Part shown: one piece after another, positions 50,985 through 62,705 of the stretch
How the letters are laid out: every line of letters begins with the position of its first letter
Position numbering within the stretch: position 1 is the stretch's first letter
Source of the DNA: Galeopsis tetrahit
Lineage: Eukaryota; Streptophyta; Magnoliopsida; Lamiales; Lamiaceae
Length of the DNA: 64,000 bases
Reading direction: 5' to 3'
Assembly (NCBI GenBank): GCA_963675135.1
Contig: OY776126.1
Location: forward strand, 18,789,195 to 18,853,194
The notes under the pieces: generated by a model
Databases searched by the model: none
Told to the model about the DNA's origin: nothing
The model's input: the letters and a program-made list of their open reading frames with translations, nothing else
Made by a program: the position numbers and the translations under genes

Positions 50985-53281
50985 ATGGCGGTAGTTGACG
51001 ATCTCCACCACCGCCGCCACAAAAAGTGGCGGATTTTCCCCTTCTGGCACTCGGCATCGGCGCCTTCTTATCCTTCCATTAACAATCAATCGCAAAACCA
51101 CAGTCATCAAAACGGCGGCGTTGCTTCCACCACTCATTCTTCCTCCGCCGTTTCCTCCGTCCTTAAATTGCTTCTCCCACGGCGGCGGAGACTCCGCCTC
51201 GATCCTTCTAGCAACCTTTACTTCCCCTGTAAGTTACCGCTAATTCTGTTAATTTGTCGAACATGTCAATTCTCGAAACAGGACTACACTTTTTGCCGAA
51301 TTTTAAATATGGAAAAGTCTCAACTGTTAATGCATGGATGATGGATGAGAAATTAATCTGTGGTTATGCCGATTGATTGATTCTTTGTTTTGTGCTTTTG
51401 ATGTGGTTAGATGAAACGGGAAAGCAGGTTAGAAGCGCCGTAAGGCTCGAGAATTCCAGCAAATCTCACGTTGCGTTCAAGGTACTCTCTGTCCGGTTGG
51501 ATTCCTTTATTGTAAATTGCATTTCATTTTCCCTTACCAATCTTTGATGATGTCATTTTTATGGCCTATTCTTCTGGAAATAGGAGATTGATTATATTCA
51601 TAAGTTTTGTATTTTAGTTATTTTATCTTCTATGTTTCATGTTAATACTTCTACCATTCTTTTGTTTTCACATTATTTTCTTAAGGAAATGTTTGTAGAG
51701 ATATCATGACACTAGATTCTACATTTCTATTGAGCATTGATAACAATTGGGGAAATCAAAATACTTCAATTTCAATATAATGACTGAATTAGCTCTCTCT
51801 TTGAGGTACCTCTGCACACCTGTTTGTTGCTTCTATGATATAGTTGCTTATAAAAATACCACAAATGCCAACACTTAACATAAGCCAAAAGTTCTAAAAT
51901 TACTCATTTTTTAGTGTTTATTTGATATTCTTGATATTTACGATTTTATGCCTGTTCAGTTGGTAAAAGATCAAAGGAGCTGGTCACCTGTAAAATTAAA
52001 ATTAAGTGTTATGGATGCTATTTTTGAATTTTGACAAGTCGTGGTGTCTGACTGTTTGATTTTCTTTCTGTAGTTTCAAACTACTGCACCTAAGAGTTGT
52101 TTTATGCGACCGCCTGGAGGTATCCTTGCCCCGGGAGAAAGCCTCATAGCTTCTGGTAATTGCTATGTTGATATGGATAATCTCAGTGGAAGCAAAATTG
52201 AAATGTTTCACAGACCTCTTTAGGCAATTTGATACTTCCTTCTGAATTAATTTTTGTATGTTACTGATTTACAGTATTCAAGTTTGTGGAGAATCCTGAG
52301 GGAAATGAAAAGCCTATAAATATGAAGCGCAGGGTGAAGTTCAAGATTATGAGTCTCAAGGTTAAAGAAGGAACCGAGTATGTGCCTGAGTTGGTGAGTG
52401 TTTGCCATGACCTCATAATAATGAATACTACAATTTATGGTGAATGTTACACTAAGTTCTTGTTTGATTTGTAAGATTTGAACTTTTGAAAAATGAGTTC
52501 GAATGATTTCATTATTCAACCTTATGATGGGGAAGAAAACAGCTAAATGGGAGTTATGAGATATGAAGTCTATTTATGATGAAACTATTAAAAAAATAGA
52601 AAAAACTCTGTTTTTTGTCATTGTGTTGAACCATAGGTTATCTATGCATTGCACATTATTGAAGACATAATTGCACCTAATGGCAGATGATATTAGTACC
52701 CATGTGAAAGAGTCCACCAGTGTCTTCTCTACTTCTATTATGCCAACCTCTTTTTTAGGAGTCCACAGTGTCTTATCAAATACTACATTATTTGCAAATC
52801 CTTATTCTCTTATGAGTTAGTTGGAATTCTTGTGCAGTTTGATGAGCAAAGGGATCAAGTAACCGTAGAACGTGTATTGCGAGTTGTGTTCCTTGATCCA
52901 AAGCGTGCTAATACCGTAAGGCTTTATTTTTTCACTGGTCTCGTCTTGAATGCTAATTTTTTTGCCAATCGTGACATTTTTATTTTATTAAGGCACTTGA
53001 GAAACTGAAGCGCCAGCTAGCTGAAGCTGATGCTGCATTAGAGACTCGTAAAAAGGCACCAGCAGACCAAGGTCCTAAGGTGATTGGGGAAGGTCTCGTT
53101 ATAGATGAATGGGTAAGTATTCCACTGTTTGAGTTGTTGTTCTTCGATCAGCTTGAGAGTATACCTTGCAAATCTTGTCTAATTGGCTAATTGTGCCTGT
53201 CTGTCTTTCTGTGTTCAGAAAGAACGAAGGGAGAAGTATCTTGCCCGGCAGCAGGTTAAAGCAGTAGATTCTTCTGTCTGA
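50985..53281 (+). CDS. VAP4-like MSP-domain protein (PapD-like), seven exons, 258 aa
   Basis: Exons 50985-51228, 51411-51481, 52074-52155, 52275-52393, 52838-52915, 52993-53112 and 53219-53281. All are GT-AG and sum to 777 nt (258 codons plus stop). The N-terminal 75 residues are His/Ser/Arg-rich and disordered. The MSP (major sperm protein) domain follows: LYFPYETGKQVRSAVRLEN, SHVAFKFQTTAPKSCFMRPP, GGILAPGESLIASVFKF, and EGTEYVPELFDEQRDQVTVE. The C-terminus is charged and helical (EKLKRQLAEADAALETRKKA) with no membrane anchor. Related plant proteins such as Arabidopsis At4g21450 belong to the VAP family, which tethers ER and partner proteins through FFAT-like motifs. Intact. Confidence 0.92.
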
Positions 53282-53439
53282 AGTGTTGTGGTTTGTATTT
53301 GGTGATTGCTGGTGGGAGATATTTGATGTTGTGAATTAAAATGTATGTAATAGGAATGCCCCTTTTTGGTACAATACTTCATTCATTGTAAATAATTTCT
53401 TTAATGTTGCAAAAATTTATTTTTCATTATCAGACTTGC

Positions 53440-53990
53440 CGGTAATTTGGGCCTGACCCAATGGGCCGGTCCGGACAACCCGAAACCCAGTATGGACTGG
53501 GCTCTAAAATTACAAGCCCATAAAAAACTGGGCATATTTGGTCCGCCGACCCATGGGCAGTCCGTTTGGCCCAATCATTTTTTTTCTTTAGGCAAATAAA
53601 TAATTAAAATAAGTAAAGTACCTTATATTTAAGTAATATTGTGGTTTTTAATTTTATTTTGACTTTGAAATTTAAAATTATGAAATATTTATAGTTCTAT
53701 TTTAAATTTGTTATATAGTGTAATTATATGATTATGATAGTTTATGAATTATGTAATACATTTTTAATTATAATTATTTGTATAAATAAAAATGATATGT
53801 GATCACTGATCAATACTTAACAAAGTTTATATATAGGGCTGGGCTGGCCCGCTAGTCTAGGATGGGCTAGATTGGACTCTAATTTTATAGGGCCGACTAA
53901 TTTATGGACCGACCGATCTAATCCACGAACAACACATAGTCCGATGGACTGGGCTGCCGGACGGCCGGATTTGCCAACTCAGTACAGTTT
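53440..53990. mobile_element. Possible non-autonomous hAT-like element with GGGCC/GGGCTGG motifs
   Basis: The two ends are rich in GGGCC, GGGCTGG, GGCCGG and GGACTGGG motifs, with an AT-rich centre, the look of a plant hAT derivative. The right end (complement of CTGAGTTGGCAAATCCGGCC) resembles a hAT terminus and the left has CAGACTTGCCGGTAATTTGG, but a matching 8-bp duplication was not found, so borders are approximate. Confidence 0.45.
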
Positions 53991-54702
53991 TTAAATTTTA
54001 ACTTGTCAAAGGAATCTCACGTATGGCTCGTTTGTTCTATTTTGGTGGGACTTTTGTGATGTTTTTTTTTTTTTTTTTTTCTAGAATAATTTCTGTAATC
54101 ATTCTCCCTTACCATAAATTTAGTTTTAACTTTGATAAATTATAATTTTAAAAAATAGTTATGTATTTGTTTACAATGATAGGTAAGCTAATTTGACATA
54201 ATTAACCTTACAGTACTTTCTCATGTCATTTTATTCATTACATTTTATTTTAAAATGTTTGTTTTTATGTGTTTATTCAAATTCACTAAATAAAAATACT
54301 CGGTATACTGAACAAAAACATTTTTTTTATACTATAGGTGATACTGGTTTGGGTTCATCATATAAACTTTTGTGAACCAAATTTATTGAAGTTTGTATCA
54401 AGGAATAATAATTATTATTATGACACCAAAATATCCATTTTAAATATTTTTAAAAACTTCTTAGAACAATAAATACTTTAAAGATGCACTCTGTTATTGT
54501 TGTTGCCATAAAAAAATGATAATCATATAAATTCGCCCAACAGAAAAGTCAGAACAACCCAAATTTTAATGAATAACAGTGCTCAATGAGTAAGATACCT
54601 ATACATCTAAAATTCGATTAGTAACGAGGAAAGACAAAATTAAGAATAAAAAAGTTGAAGATAATAAAACATGACCACCACACATGAATTAGTACATAAC
54701 TC
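53991..54702. other. AT-rich spacer
   Basis: About 700 bp downstream of the DUF1223 gene; no feature recognised. Confidence 0.5.
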
Positions 54703-56442
54703 TTATAGCTTCTCTGGCAACTGAAAGATTTGTGAGCCAAAAATGTGATGAGAAGAGTTTTCCACAAACAAAGCAACCCCACATTTAGCAGCATTAAAAC
54801 CCTCCCACAAAGAAAAATTCACTGTCCCAGAGACCGTTTTCTTTGAGGAGATGTCTTTGACGGAGCAGAGCTTTTCAAGGCGTCGGACCACATAGTCGTT
54901 GGCCAAAACACGGTCCTTGTTCGGCCCGCTTGGGCAGTTGGTGATTAAACCTGATTCGTATAGAGCAACCATCACATTGGCACCATCTTGATCCACTTTT
55001 GACCTTAAAGCTCCTGTCAATGATACTTGTAATGAATCCGGTGTGGGCTTCTCGAAAGTCGCCTGTTTAGAACGTTGCACATTTAAATTAGTTTGATTGT
55101 TAACTTGTGTCCAAGTTTGTTCTGAACTACAATTAGGCAGAGCAGATACATGTTATTTGTAACTATTCATTATAATGAAGGGACTAAATCAAAAAGTACT
55201 CTAGAATTGTGAGACTGTCACATAAATGAGCCGAAACTTTAATTTGATATTTGAATCATACTTCTTTTTTTAAAACATGATGGAAAGTTGGGATGCAGCT
55301 CATATCATGGATCATATATGAAACCGTCTCACACCAAATTTTGTCCAACTCAATTCACATTGCGTAGATAAAGAATTAAATAAATGTCAAAGGGTATAAA
55401 GGCAAATTATTATGTGGCTCCCACGTGGTACCATGTTCAAAGTTTCCTTCTAAAACAAGATGGCCAATCAACAACCATTTAGGTTGCCCCCTACCAACCA
55501 CTAACCACCAACTTAAACGGGACATCGTTCATAAATTAGCACAAATTAACGCTTATATCTTCTACAGTGTCAAACGTCAAGCCCAAATTATGCTACAGTG
55601 TGAATTCACTCCCACAATTACTTTCACATCCTTAGAATACTACACACTCACAATTTCTCAATATCTCCAATTTTACACGTATGTTTACTTTTTCTCCACG
55701 TATACACAAAAGTTAATATTTAATTTATACATGAAAATTTACAAAATAACACTCAAAATCTTCACTAAATTCACTTTTCTTATTCAGGAAAATAATCATG
55801 GGACGATGGGACGGAGGGAGTACTAAATTAGTAATTCTAAATAACACAGAAATTACATTCTAATGGAGTCATGGACCAAGCTCATCAATCATCAGATCAA
55901 AGATTTATCTAAGAATTTACATTAGAAAAATCCAAGGAAATTCACATCACCTCTAAAACATTTTACAAAATTAACATAAGGGTGCTAACCTGGAAGGTGG
56001 GTGCAGGGAGTCTGGGTGCAGAGGCGATGCAGGATAACAAAGGCTCCTCCTCATTGGCGACACATTGGGCCCGGCCCTGAACCACAAATTGGGGCGTGAA
56101 CATGGTGTCGAGATTTAGGGCCTCAACGTAGGCCTTTTGACGAACAGTCCATTGGCTGGATCCAAACGGGTCCTTCCAGCCCATATAATCCCAGTAATCC
56201 ACATGGTACGCCAACAATAACAACGGCGCCTCCAGATTGAAGTCGCCCCGCCCTAGCCGCGAGAAGAGCAGCTCCGCCGCCGGGGAGGTGGCGCAACCTT
56301 GTGAGGAGAAGAGCTCCACCACCACTGGGCCGGATCTCCGCTGCTCCTCCGTGGTCAAGTCGGCCGTGACTTTGTCGGTGTCGTCGTGTTTGGAAGCGGA
56401 GGAGCGCTTGCCCCCCAAACAGCTCAAGAGACGGGGCGCCAT
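54703..56442 (-). CDS. DUF1223 thioredoxin-fold protein, two exons, 270 aa
   Basis: Exon 1 56442-55990 and exon 2 55062-54703 sum to 813 nt (270 codons plus stop) with a GT-AG intron of 927 bp. The N-terminus is short and basic. The DUF1223 (PF06764) core starts at VVVELFSSQGCATSPAAELL and includes LLAYHVDYWDYMGWKDPFG, then TPQFVVQGRAQCV. Bacterial members have a CxxC site; here, as I recall for plant members, only the first Cys remains (GCATSP), so classical thioredoxin-type redox chemistry is doubtful. The second exon ends SSHHIFGSQIFQLPEKL, a usual terminus. The function is not established. Complete and intact. Confidence 0.9.
55600..55820. mobile_element. Stowaway-like MITE in the DUF1223 intron
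   Basis: Right end GGGACGGAGGGAG followed by TA; left end decayed (ACTCCCACAATTACTTTCAC). Internal stretches such as CCAATTTTACAC and TACTTTTTCTCCAC are shared with the copy at 4894-5097, so they are the same family. It lies within the single intron of the DUF1223 gene. Confidence 0.75.
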
Positions 56443-56650
56443 ATCTAACGTCTCGTCCCCAAATCAAGAAAAAGAAAATGTCAAATTCTGTTTGGTTTTT
56501 TCGGGATTTTGATTTTAAAAAATTGAAAGGAAAGACAGAGAGAATGTGGGGGAGATTTCGATTAAGAGAGAGGGAGAGAGAGATATGGAAGCGGTTAGGA
56601 GAGAAAAGTGGAGATGGAGATGGAAATGGCGACGATCGCTTGATCCCGTA

Positions 56651-56664
56651 TTTTATATTTTATA
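56651..56664 (-). promoter_or_regulatory. TATA-like box of the DUF1223 gene
   Basis: Minus strand TATAAAATATAAAA, about 209 bp upstream of the ATG at 56442; the transcript leader would contain an AG-rich tract (AGAGAGGGAGAGAG on the plus strand). Confidence 0.45.
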
Positions 56665-57064
56665 CATCTCCATTAATTTAAAACTTTAAATCACATAAAC
56701 TTTCACACTTTCATGATATGTGTAAAATCGGCAGATTTTGAAATGTGGATTCGAAAAATCCTAAAAGTTAGGTTTCAGTTCCCAAAATTTAAAATCGATT
56801 TCGATTAAACCTTACACACTTGACAATTGACATATTTAAACATGTGATATCAATTTGCACACTCTAAACAAGAGAACATATTCATAACCTCCCTTTAAAA
56901 TATACACATATTAATTTATTTACATATTTTTTTTTCATATTCAATCTTTATTTTTCTTTACTTTATTCATAAAAAATTTATAAAAATAAATGTGTACAAT
57001 CCAATGGTGCAAATTCCTTTTGAGTGGAGTATCTAATACTACTCTTTTATAAGGATTACAAAAA

Positions 57065-57490
57065 CGTGTGTGTTGAAAAATGTAAGTCAATATTACTAAA
57101 AAGTGTAACACAATTTTTTTATTAAAAAGTGCAAGTCACTATAATTAAAAAGTGCAACACAATTTTTAATGACAAGTGTAAGTCATTAGAACTAGAAAGT
57201 GTAAATTAGTATAACTGAAAAGTGCAACACAATATTATTAAAAAATGCATGTCAGTATAAATGAAAAATGCAATACAATATTATTAAAAAGTGCATGTCA
57301 GTATAGATGAAAAATGCAACACAATATTTTAATGAAAAGTGTAAGTTATTATATCTGAAAAATGCATGTCTATATAACTAAAATGTGCAATATAACATTA
57401 CTAAAAAGTGTACGTCAATATAACTAAAAATATGATTTTAAAAAGTGTAAATCACGACAATTGAAAAGTGTAACACTAACAAAGTTTACC
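57065..57490. repeat. Tandem array with a period near 46 bp
   Basis: About nine degenerate units alternating AAAAAGTGCAACACAATATT and AAGTGCATGTCAGTATAAATG. The period is clearest at 57240-57330, with TGCATGTCAGTATA recurring after 46 bp. The motif is the one inside the MITE at 47578-47775. Confidence 0.85.
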
Positions 57491-58766
57491 AAAAAAAAAA
57501 AAATTTACTAATAAAAAATAAAAATTTACCAAATCATCCATCAATAGTTCACTGTCAATTTCATATATAAATTCAATTTCATAACTGACCTACCCCTTTT
57601 ATAAATACCTTAATTTAAGTTGTACTATTAATTCAATTTTTATTTAGTATAAAACGAGAGAAAATGAATAAAACATGAGCTAAATACGAGAAAAAAATTC
57701 AAATAGACCGAACCCACAGTTCAACATTGTGATTTGTGATCGGTTCAATTTCGATTCAATTTCAGTTTCAAATTTCCGAAAATCAAAATAGATTCGAAGC
57801 CGTTGAACATATCTAATATATAATCCGAAGTCACAAATGAATATAGCCTTACTCGAACTTTAAAATTAGACCCTTGAGACAATTGAAAATATCAATTCAA
57901 ACTTTATACATGAGGTAGACAACTACAAAATTCACAAGTAACATGTCGTAGAGGATCTGCACGACGGCACAGGTATAAACTAATTGCACGTAATTAGTCT
58001 TTCTACCTTCTCCGTTCTATAATCACTTTTTTTTTTTTTATATATACATATATTAAAAAAGAAAAGTGTAATAATAATTTTATAAATTTTTATGTATATA
58101 AATGAGTTGACTTGGTTTAAAATGTGAATGTTATAATGATAGATTTTATAAATAATTTTAATGTAAGTTGTTGTAGACATCTTCAAACGAAAGTGTAAAA
58201 CTTATACCTCTTGTGGTGGTCTATAAATTTTTCAGTTTTGATTCGTGAGTTTATAAGTTTTTCATACTCTTTTTAATTTTTTATTATAATAGAGTATTTC
58301 TCTTATTTTTTCACCCTCTTTTCCAATTTGATCAATTATATTATATTTATTATTTAATCACTTTTGTATATATTTTATCTTTGGTTTGGAAAGGATGACA
58401 GCACAGCAAAACTATTAAAATGGTTGGCAGGAAGGTGAAGTCGGTGACACGTTGGTTGTCTAAAAAGGGTGGATCGGAATTGTCAGGGCCCACCACAAAG
58501 CGGTGGTTGCACTTGCACCCAATCTTAACCCTACAAAATTCACAATCACATTTCACCCAATCTTATTCAAAGTTAAGGTATTTATATACTTCAGGAAATT
58601 TATCGTTCTGTTTGGCTGCAGCATATTAAAAAAAAAACACTGCGAGGCAAAAATTAAGGTCGAAAATCTGGGCCAATTTTATTTTGAGCCCGTTTGGTTC
58701 GTCAGGCCATTTGAGTTGGGCCAAATCGATTCGGTTCTTTTCGGATCAATAATAATAAAATGGCTT
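57491..58766. other. AT-rich spacer
   Basis: No convincing gene; only short accidental frames. T-rich and TA-rich runs near 58025-58050. Confidence 0.5.
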
Positions 58767-59751
58767 GGGTTATATGCCCCTCCATGAATATTAGATACAC
58801 TCCCCATCCACCTTTATTAATTAAATATTCGTATAAAATATTTTTTTTATCATTTTAATAAAATACAAATAGATAAATACACTTTCACCAACATTCAAAC
58901 TAATCCTAATTTAACCCTAATCCTAATTGGAGAGGAAGACGCCACTGCCCCACCACCGCCCTCAAGTCGCCAACCCACCTCCGACAGCCACCACCGCCCC
59001 AAAACAAATTAAAAAAACAAAACTTATAAATTTAAAAAAACTTATTTTCGACAAACCAGTGTCGACCAAAAACACTGATTTATCGACCAAATACACTTCC
59101 ATCAACACTGATTTGTCGACCAAATACATTTCCGTCGACTTTGGTTCGTCGAAAGAATTAAAAAAGAAATTAGAATTTTCGACAATAAATGGTCGACCAT
59201 AAACACTCTCATCGACGGAAGCGGTAGCGGAAGTGGGAGGGAGGCAGCGGGAGCGTGGCTGGCTGGGGGAGGAAGGGTCGGTGGCGTCGCTGGACGGAGG
59301 AGGTGGCACCGCCTGTTGTAGAGAGGGGAAAAAAAAGAAAATGGGGCGGCGTAGTCGCTGGGGGAGTAGGAGCAGCTACGCCGTGGGAGGGAAGAGGGTG
59401 ATTCAGGCGACGGAGGGAGAATTTACCGAAGAAAGAGAGAAAAAAAAAAGAGCAGCAGCGGTGCCGCCTGTTGCGGCCCGGCGGCAGAGACGATGGCTGG
59501 CAACGTTGTGCGAGCGGCGTATGTGGAGGCGACGAGTTGGAGGGGCAGTTGTTTGTGATCGAGTAGGGAAGAAATGGGGAAAAAGAAGAAAGGGAAATTA
59601 TGGTTTTAGGGAGGTGTGTTTATCAAATTGCATTTTAGAGAGTAAAGAGTATTATAGGTTATTTGGGGAAGTACATCTATTCTATACCTATTTTGGGGGA
59701 GTATATGTACTGGGGGAGTGCATCTAACATTGTTGGAGGGGCATATAACCC
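58767..59751. mobile_element. DNA transposon-like element with about 38-bp TIRs, 985 bp, class unknown
   Basis: The left end GGGTTATATGCCCCTCCATG..GATACACTCCCC is mirrored at the right (complement of GGGTTATATGCCCCTCCAAC..GATGCACTCCCC). I find no TSD of the usual lengths. Inside, the left third has repeats of GTCGACCAAATACACTT, and the right half is GC-rich with an open frame (59233-59727) of simple Gly/Arg-rich composition but no recognised domain. It may be a non-autonomous MULE-type or other TIR element, perhaps carrying a captured GC-rich host fragment. Confidence 0.7.
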
Positions 59752-59916
59752 ACACCTAATAAAATTTAGTCTACCTAAATCTATGGTTGTATGGATTGGG
59801 GTCTGTCTATTTGCACTTCCAGCTTGGTTGTCTGCACTCTTCTCTAAATTTGATTAGAATAGATGCACCATCGAATTGTCATAAATATCATTTTCTCTAT
59901 AAAATATATTTACTAA

Positions 59917-60351
59917 GGGTATATTTACTTTTGGTTTTAAAAACCAGATTTTGGATTTCAAGATCCAAAAACTCGTTTTACTTCGGGATTTAAAAATCGA
60001 TTTTCAAAATCCACTCAAAACCACCCCAATCAAACATATTGATTTGACATAAAGTTATATCTATATAATATTACTCCAATCATTATATTCTTTTTCAACA
60101 ATAATATAATAATACTATAATATAATAAATTTAATCATTACACACTTAACTAATCATTATAATCTCATTAAACAATAATATAATAATACAAACTCATTCA
60201 ATCTTACAACTTGATTTGACATAAAGTTAAATTCTTCACTATTCCAAAACTCAAAAGAAACACTCATATTACTAATTTATCGGGATTTCAAAAATCAGAA
60301 TTTCAAAAACCCAATTTTTAAAATCACCCAAAGCCCAAAGTAAACAACCCG
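59917..60351. mobile_element. Tourist-like (PIF/Harbinger) MITE, 435 bp
   Basis: Starts GGGTATATTTACTTTTGG, ends with the complement of CGGGTTGTTTACTTTGGG, and is flanked by TAA (59914-59916 and 60352-60354), the TSD of Harbinger elements. The inside holds a two-copy repeat around TTGATTTGACATAAAGTTA and TAATCATTATA. Confidence 0.7.
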
Positions 60352-60877
60352 TAAGCACACTTTCTCACCCCTAAAATCTAATTTATAACCATATAACTCA
60401 TTTCTCTCATTTTTCACCTTTTTGCATTTTTTTTCTTATGTTTTTTTCATCCTTCCTTCTCCTCCTTCCCATCCACTCACCCCTCGCCATCACCCACCCC
60501 AAGCCCTTGCGCACATTGAAATTATTTTTTTGGCTTTGATGATATTGGAGGTCGAAAGTGGTGGTAGTGGGAGCGGCAGCAGTGGCCGAAAATAGTGGTA
60601 GTGATGCCTACAGATTATAATTAAATGTTGAAAGGGAAAAATAAAATATTTAGTAGTGATATTTTATTTAAAGTGTATTTTAATTTTTTTACATTATTAT
60701 TAAATTAATAAATTAAAGGGTGAAGTGCAGACAACCAAGTTAGAGGTGATGGATTGACACATTCGACAAGACTTATTTCGCTACCCCTAATCTTGATCTA
60801 ATAAAATCTCATCCGCCCTAAGTGTTTTGATACAATTTATGAAGTGATTTTATTATTACTACGAAGATTAAAATATA
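60352..60877. other. AT-rich spacer
   Basis: About 520 bp; a short GGTGGTAGTGGGAGCGGCAG-type purine-rich stretch at 60555-60580, otherwise nothing recognised. Confidence 0.5.
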
Positions 60878-61035
60878 CTCCCTCCGTTCCACTATAAGTC
60901 TCTCACTTTTCTTTTATGATGTTCCACTATAAGTTTTTCATTCAATTTTTTTTTCCATTTTTGGCATATTATTTTTTCTCTTTCAATCATATCACTTATA
61001 CCTTATCTATTATTTTATCATACTTCATCTCATAT

Positions 61036-61408
61036 TGATGGAGATTAAGATGTATTGTAAGTTGAAGAATAATTGCATGAAAGATTGTAATAGGAGGGTG
61101 ATTTTTAGGTTCTAAGAAATTCATGATTTGGCTTTCTTTGTGTAGTAGTTTTGTTAGTTAGTAGTTAGTTGTTTTGGGAGTTAGTTGGTTATGTGTGTTA
61201 GCTAGTTGATTTATTAGTTTTCAGTAGTTTTAGTTTACAAGACTTTGTGCCCTATATAAATAAGGTTTTTGCTATTGTAATTGTTAGAGGGTTGAATGAT
61301 AATAGTTTTGATTGGATTTATATTCCATCGTTGGCAACGTGAGAGTATTCTTGTGAATCAACGTCTCAATTGTTGTATCTTCTTTCGTTGTAAGCTTCCG
61401 CTACATCA
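61036..61408 (+). repeat. 5' LTR of the small LTR element (373 bp)
   Basis: Nearly identical to the 3' LTR, with a few substitutions and small indels; contains CCCTATATAAATA (about 61251-61262), the likely TATA box. Confidence 0.9.
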
Positions 61409-61487
61409 GTTGGTATCCAAAAGCCGGTCTACGCTCCGATCATGCCCCCTACCGAACCGACAATTGTGATATAGGCCTCGCTAACGT

Positions 61488-62214
61488 TTGGACGAACTCA
61501 CGGCCATACTGGACACCGTCATCCAACTCCTTCACGCACAAGCAACTCTGACCCACGCTGCCCCCACCCATGTTGATCCCCCCAATGTGGCCTTTGTTTC
61601 CTCCTCCGACGTCGTTGCTCCCCTCTTCGAGGAATTTGTGTGTGACGACGATGGGTATGATGACCCTCCGGTATTTGATGATATCGTTGCTCCACTCTAA
61701 GAAGAATTTGTGTGTGACGATGATGAGTATGATGGCCCACCAGTATTTCATGAGTACGACGATGACAGTTCGCAAGAAGATTTTGTGAGGGGTGTCGAGG
61801 GCCCTTCTTTGATCATCCGACAAACATGTTTCCCTCCTCGTCAACCAGTTAGTCCTACTCTACGTCCTTCAATATTCCAGTCGTCTTGCACCATGGGTGG
61901 CAAGATATGTCAGTTTTTAGGTGATTTAGTTACTTGTGAGCATGTTGTTAATGAGGTTGCAGTCTATAATACGTGGTCCTGCTTGCGACGTTCACCCGTT
62001 TTGGTGTCTTTTACGATCGGTTCGTCTTACAAGGTGTCTATTGGATGTGTCTCGTCGAGTTTGTTCTCTTGCATGTTAATTCGAATGCCTAGCAACTACA
62101 TCTTCGTTCTCAATTGTGTTGCTCGGATGTTTTCAACGTCATCGATATTGTGTTTTCTGATGAGCCTCGCAATGTTTCCGATTCGAGAGCGAATCGTCTC
62201 CTACACGGAGAGAA
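61488..62214 (+). pseudogene. Internal acidic ORF of the small LTR element, one stop
   Basis: A frame from 61488 with one TAA at 61698-61700. It encodes two copies of an acidic unit (APLFEEFVCDDDGYDDPPVF, then EEFVCDDDEYDGPPVF), followed by a Ser/Cys/Leu-rich part that runs on into the 3' LTR. There is no gag or pol similarity that I recognise. The repeat and the conserved frame around the stop suggest it once coded for a protein. Confidence 0.5.
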
Positions 62215-62582
62215 TGATGGAGATTAAGATGTATTGTAAGTTGAAGAATAATTGCATGAAAGATTGTAATAGGAGGGTTATTTTTAGGTTCTAAGAAATT
62301 CATGATTTGACTTTCTTTGTGTAGTAGTTTTGTTAATTAGTAGTTAGTTGTTTTGGGAGTTAGTTGGTTATGTGTGTTAGCTAGTTGGATTATTAGTTTT
62401 GAGTAGTTTTAGTTTGAAGACTTGGTGCACTATATAAGGCCTTTGCTATTGTAATTGTTGGAGGGTTGAATGATAATAGTTTTGATTGGATTTATATTCC
62501 ATCGTTGGCAACGTGAGGGTATTCTTGTGAATCAACATCTCGATTGTTATATCTCCTTTCGTTGTAAGTTTCCGCTACATCA
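62215..62582 (+). repeat. 3' LTR of the small LTR element (368 bp)
   Basis: Starts TGATGGAGATTAAGATG, ends TTCCGCTACATCA; followed by CATAT. Confidence 0.9.
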
Positions 62583-62705
62583 CATATTCATCTATTATTT
62601 TATCTCTCACCATCATATCACATCACTTCTACTTTATCTATTATTTTTTCATATTTTTTAATTAAAACACCCGAAAGAAATGAAAAACTATACCGGGACG
62701 GGGAG

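Larger units (their letters stand above)
61036..62582 (+). mobile_element. Small non-autonomous LTR retrotransposon, 1.55 kb
   Basis: LTRs 61036-61408 and 62215-62582 (TGATGGAGATT..GCTACATCA) with a perfect 5-bp TSD CATAT (61031-61035 and 62583-62587). The primer binding site TTGGTATCCAAAAGC (61410-61424) follows the first LTR, and a purine tract ACGGAGAGAA (62205-62214) precedes the second. The 806-bp inside has no protease, RT or integrase, so it must rely on another element, like a TRIM or LARD. It inserted in the Stowaway-like MITE. Confidence 0.88.
60878..62705. mobile_element. Stowaway-like MITE split by a small LTR element
   Basis: Left part 60878-61035 starts CTCCCTCCGTTCC after TA; right part 62588-62705 ends GGGACGGGGAG before TA. 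Without the insert the MITE would be about 276 bp. The insert is the LTR element at 61036-62582 with its duplicated CATAT. Confidence 0.82.

Noticed and set aside
53440..53990. Complete hAT element with defined borders
   Set aside because: Matching 8-bp duplications could not be found, so only a tentative element is reported.
54000..54700. Possible gene between the VAP-like and DUF1223 genes
   Set aside because: No frame of useful length and no splice-consistent exons.
59233..59727. 164-codon GC-rich frame inside the TIR element
   Set aside because: Simple Gly/Arg composition without a known domain; kept only as part of the transposon description.
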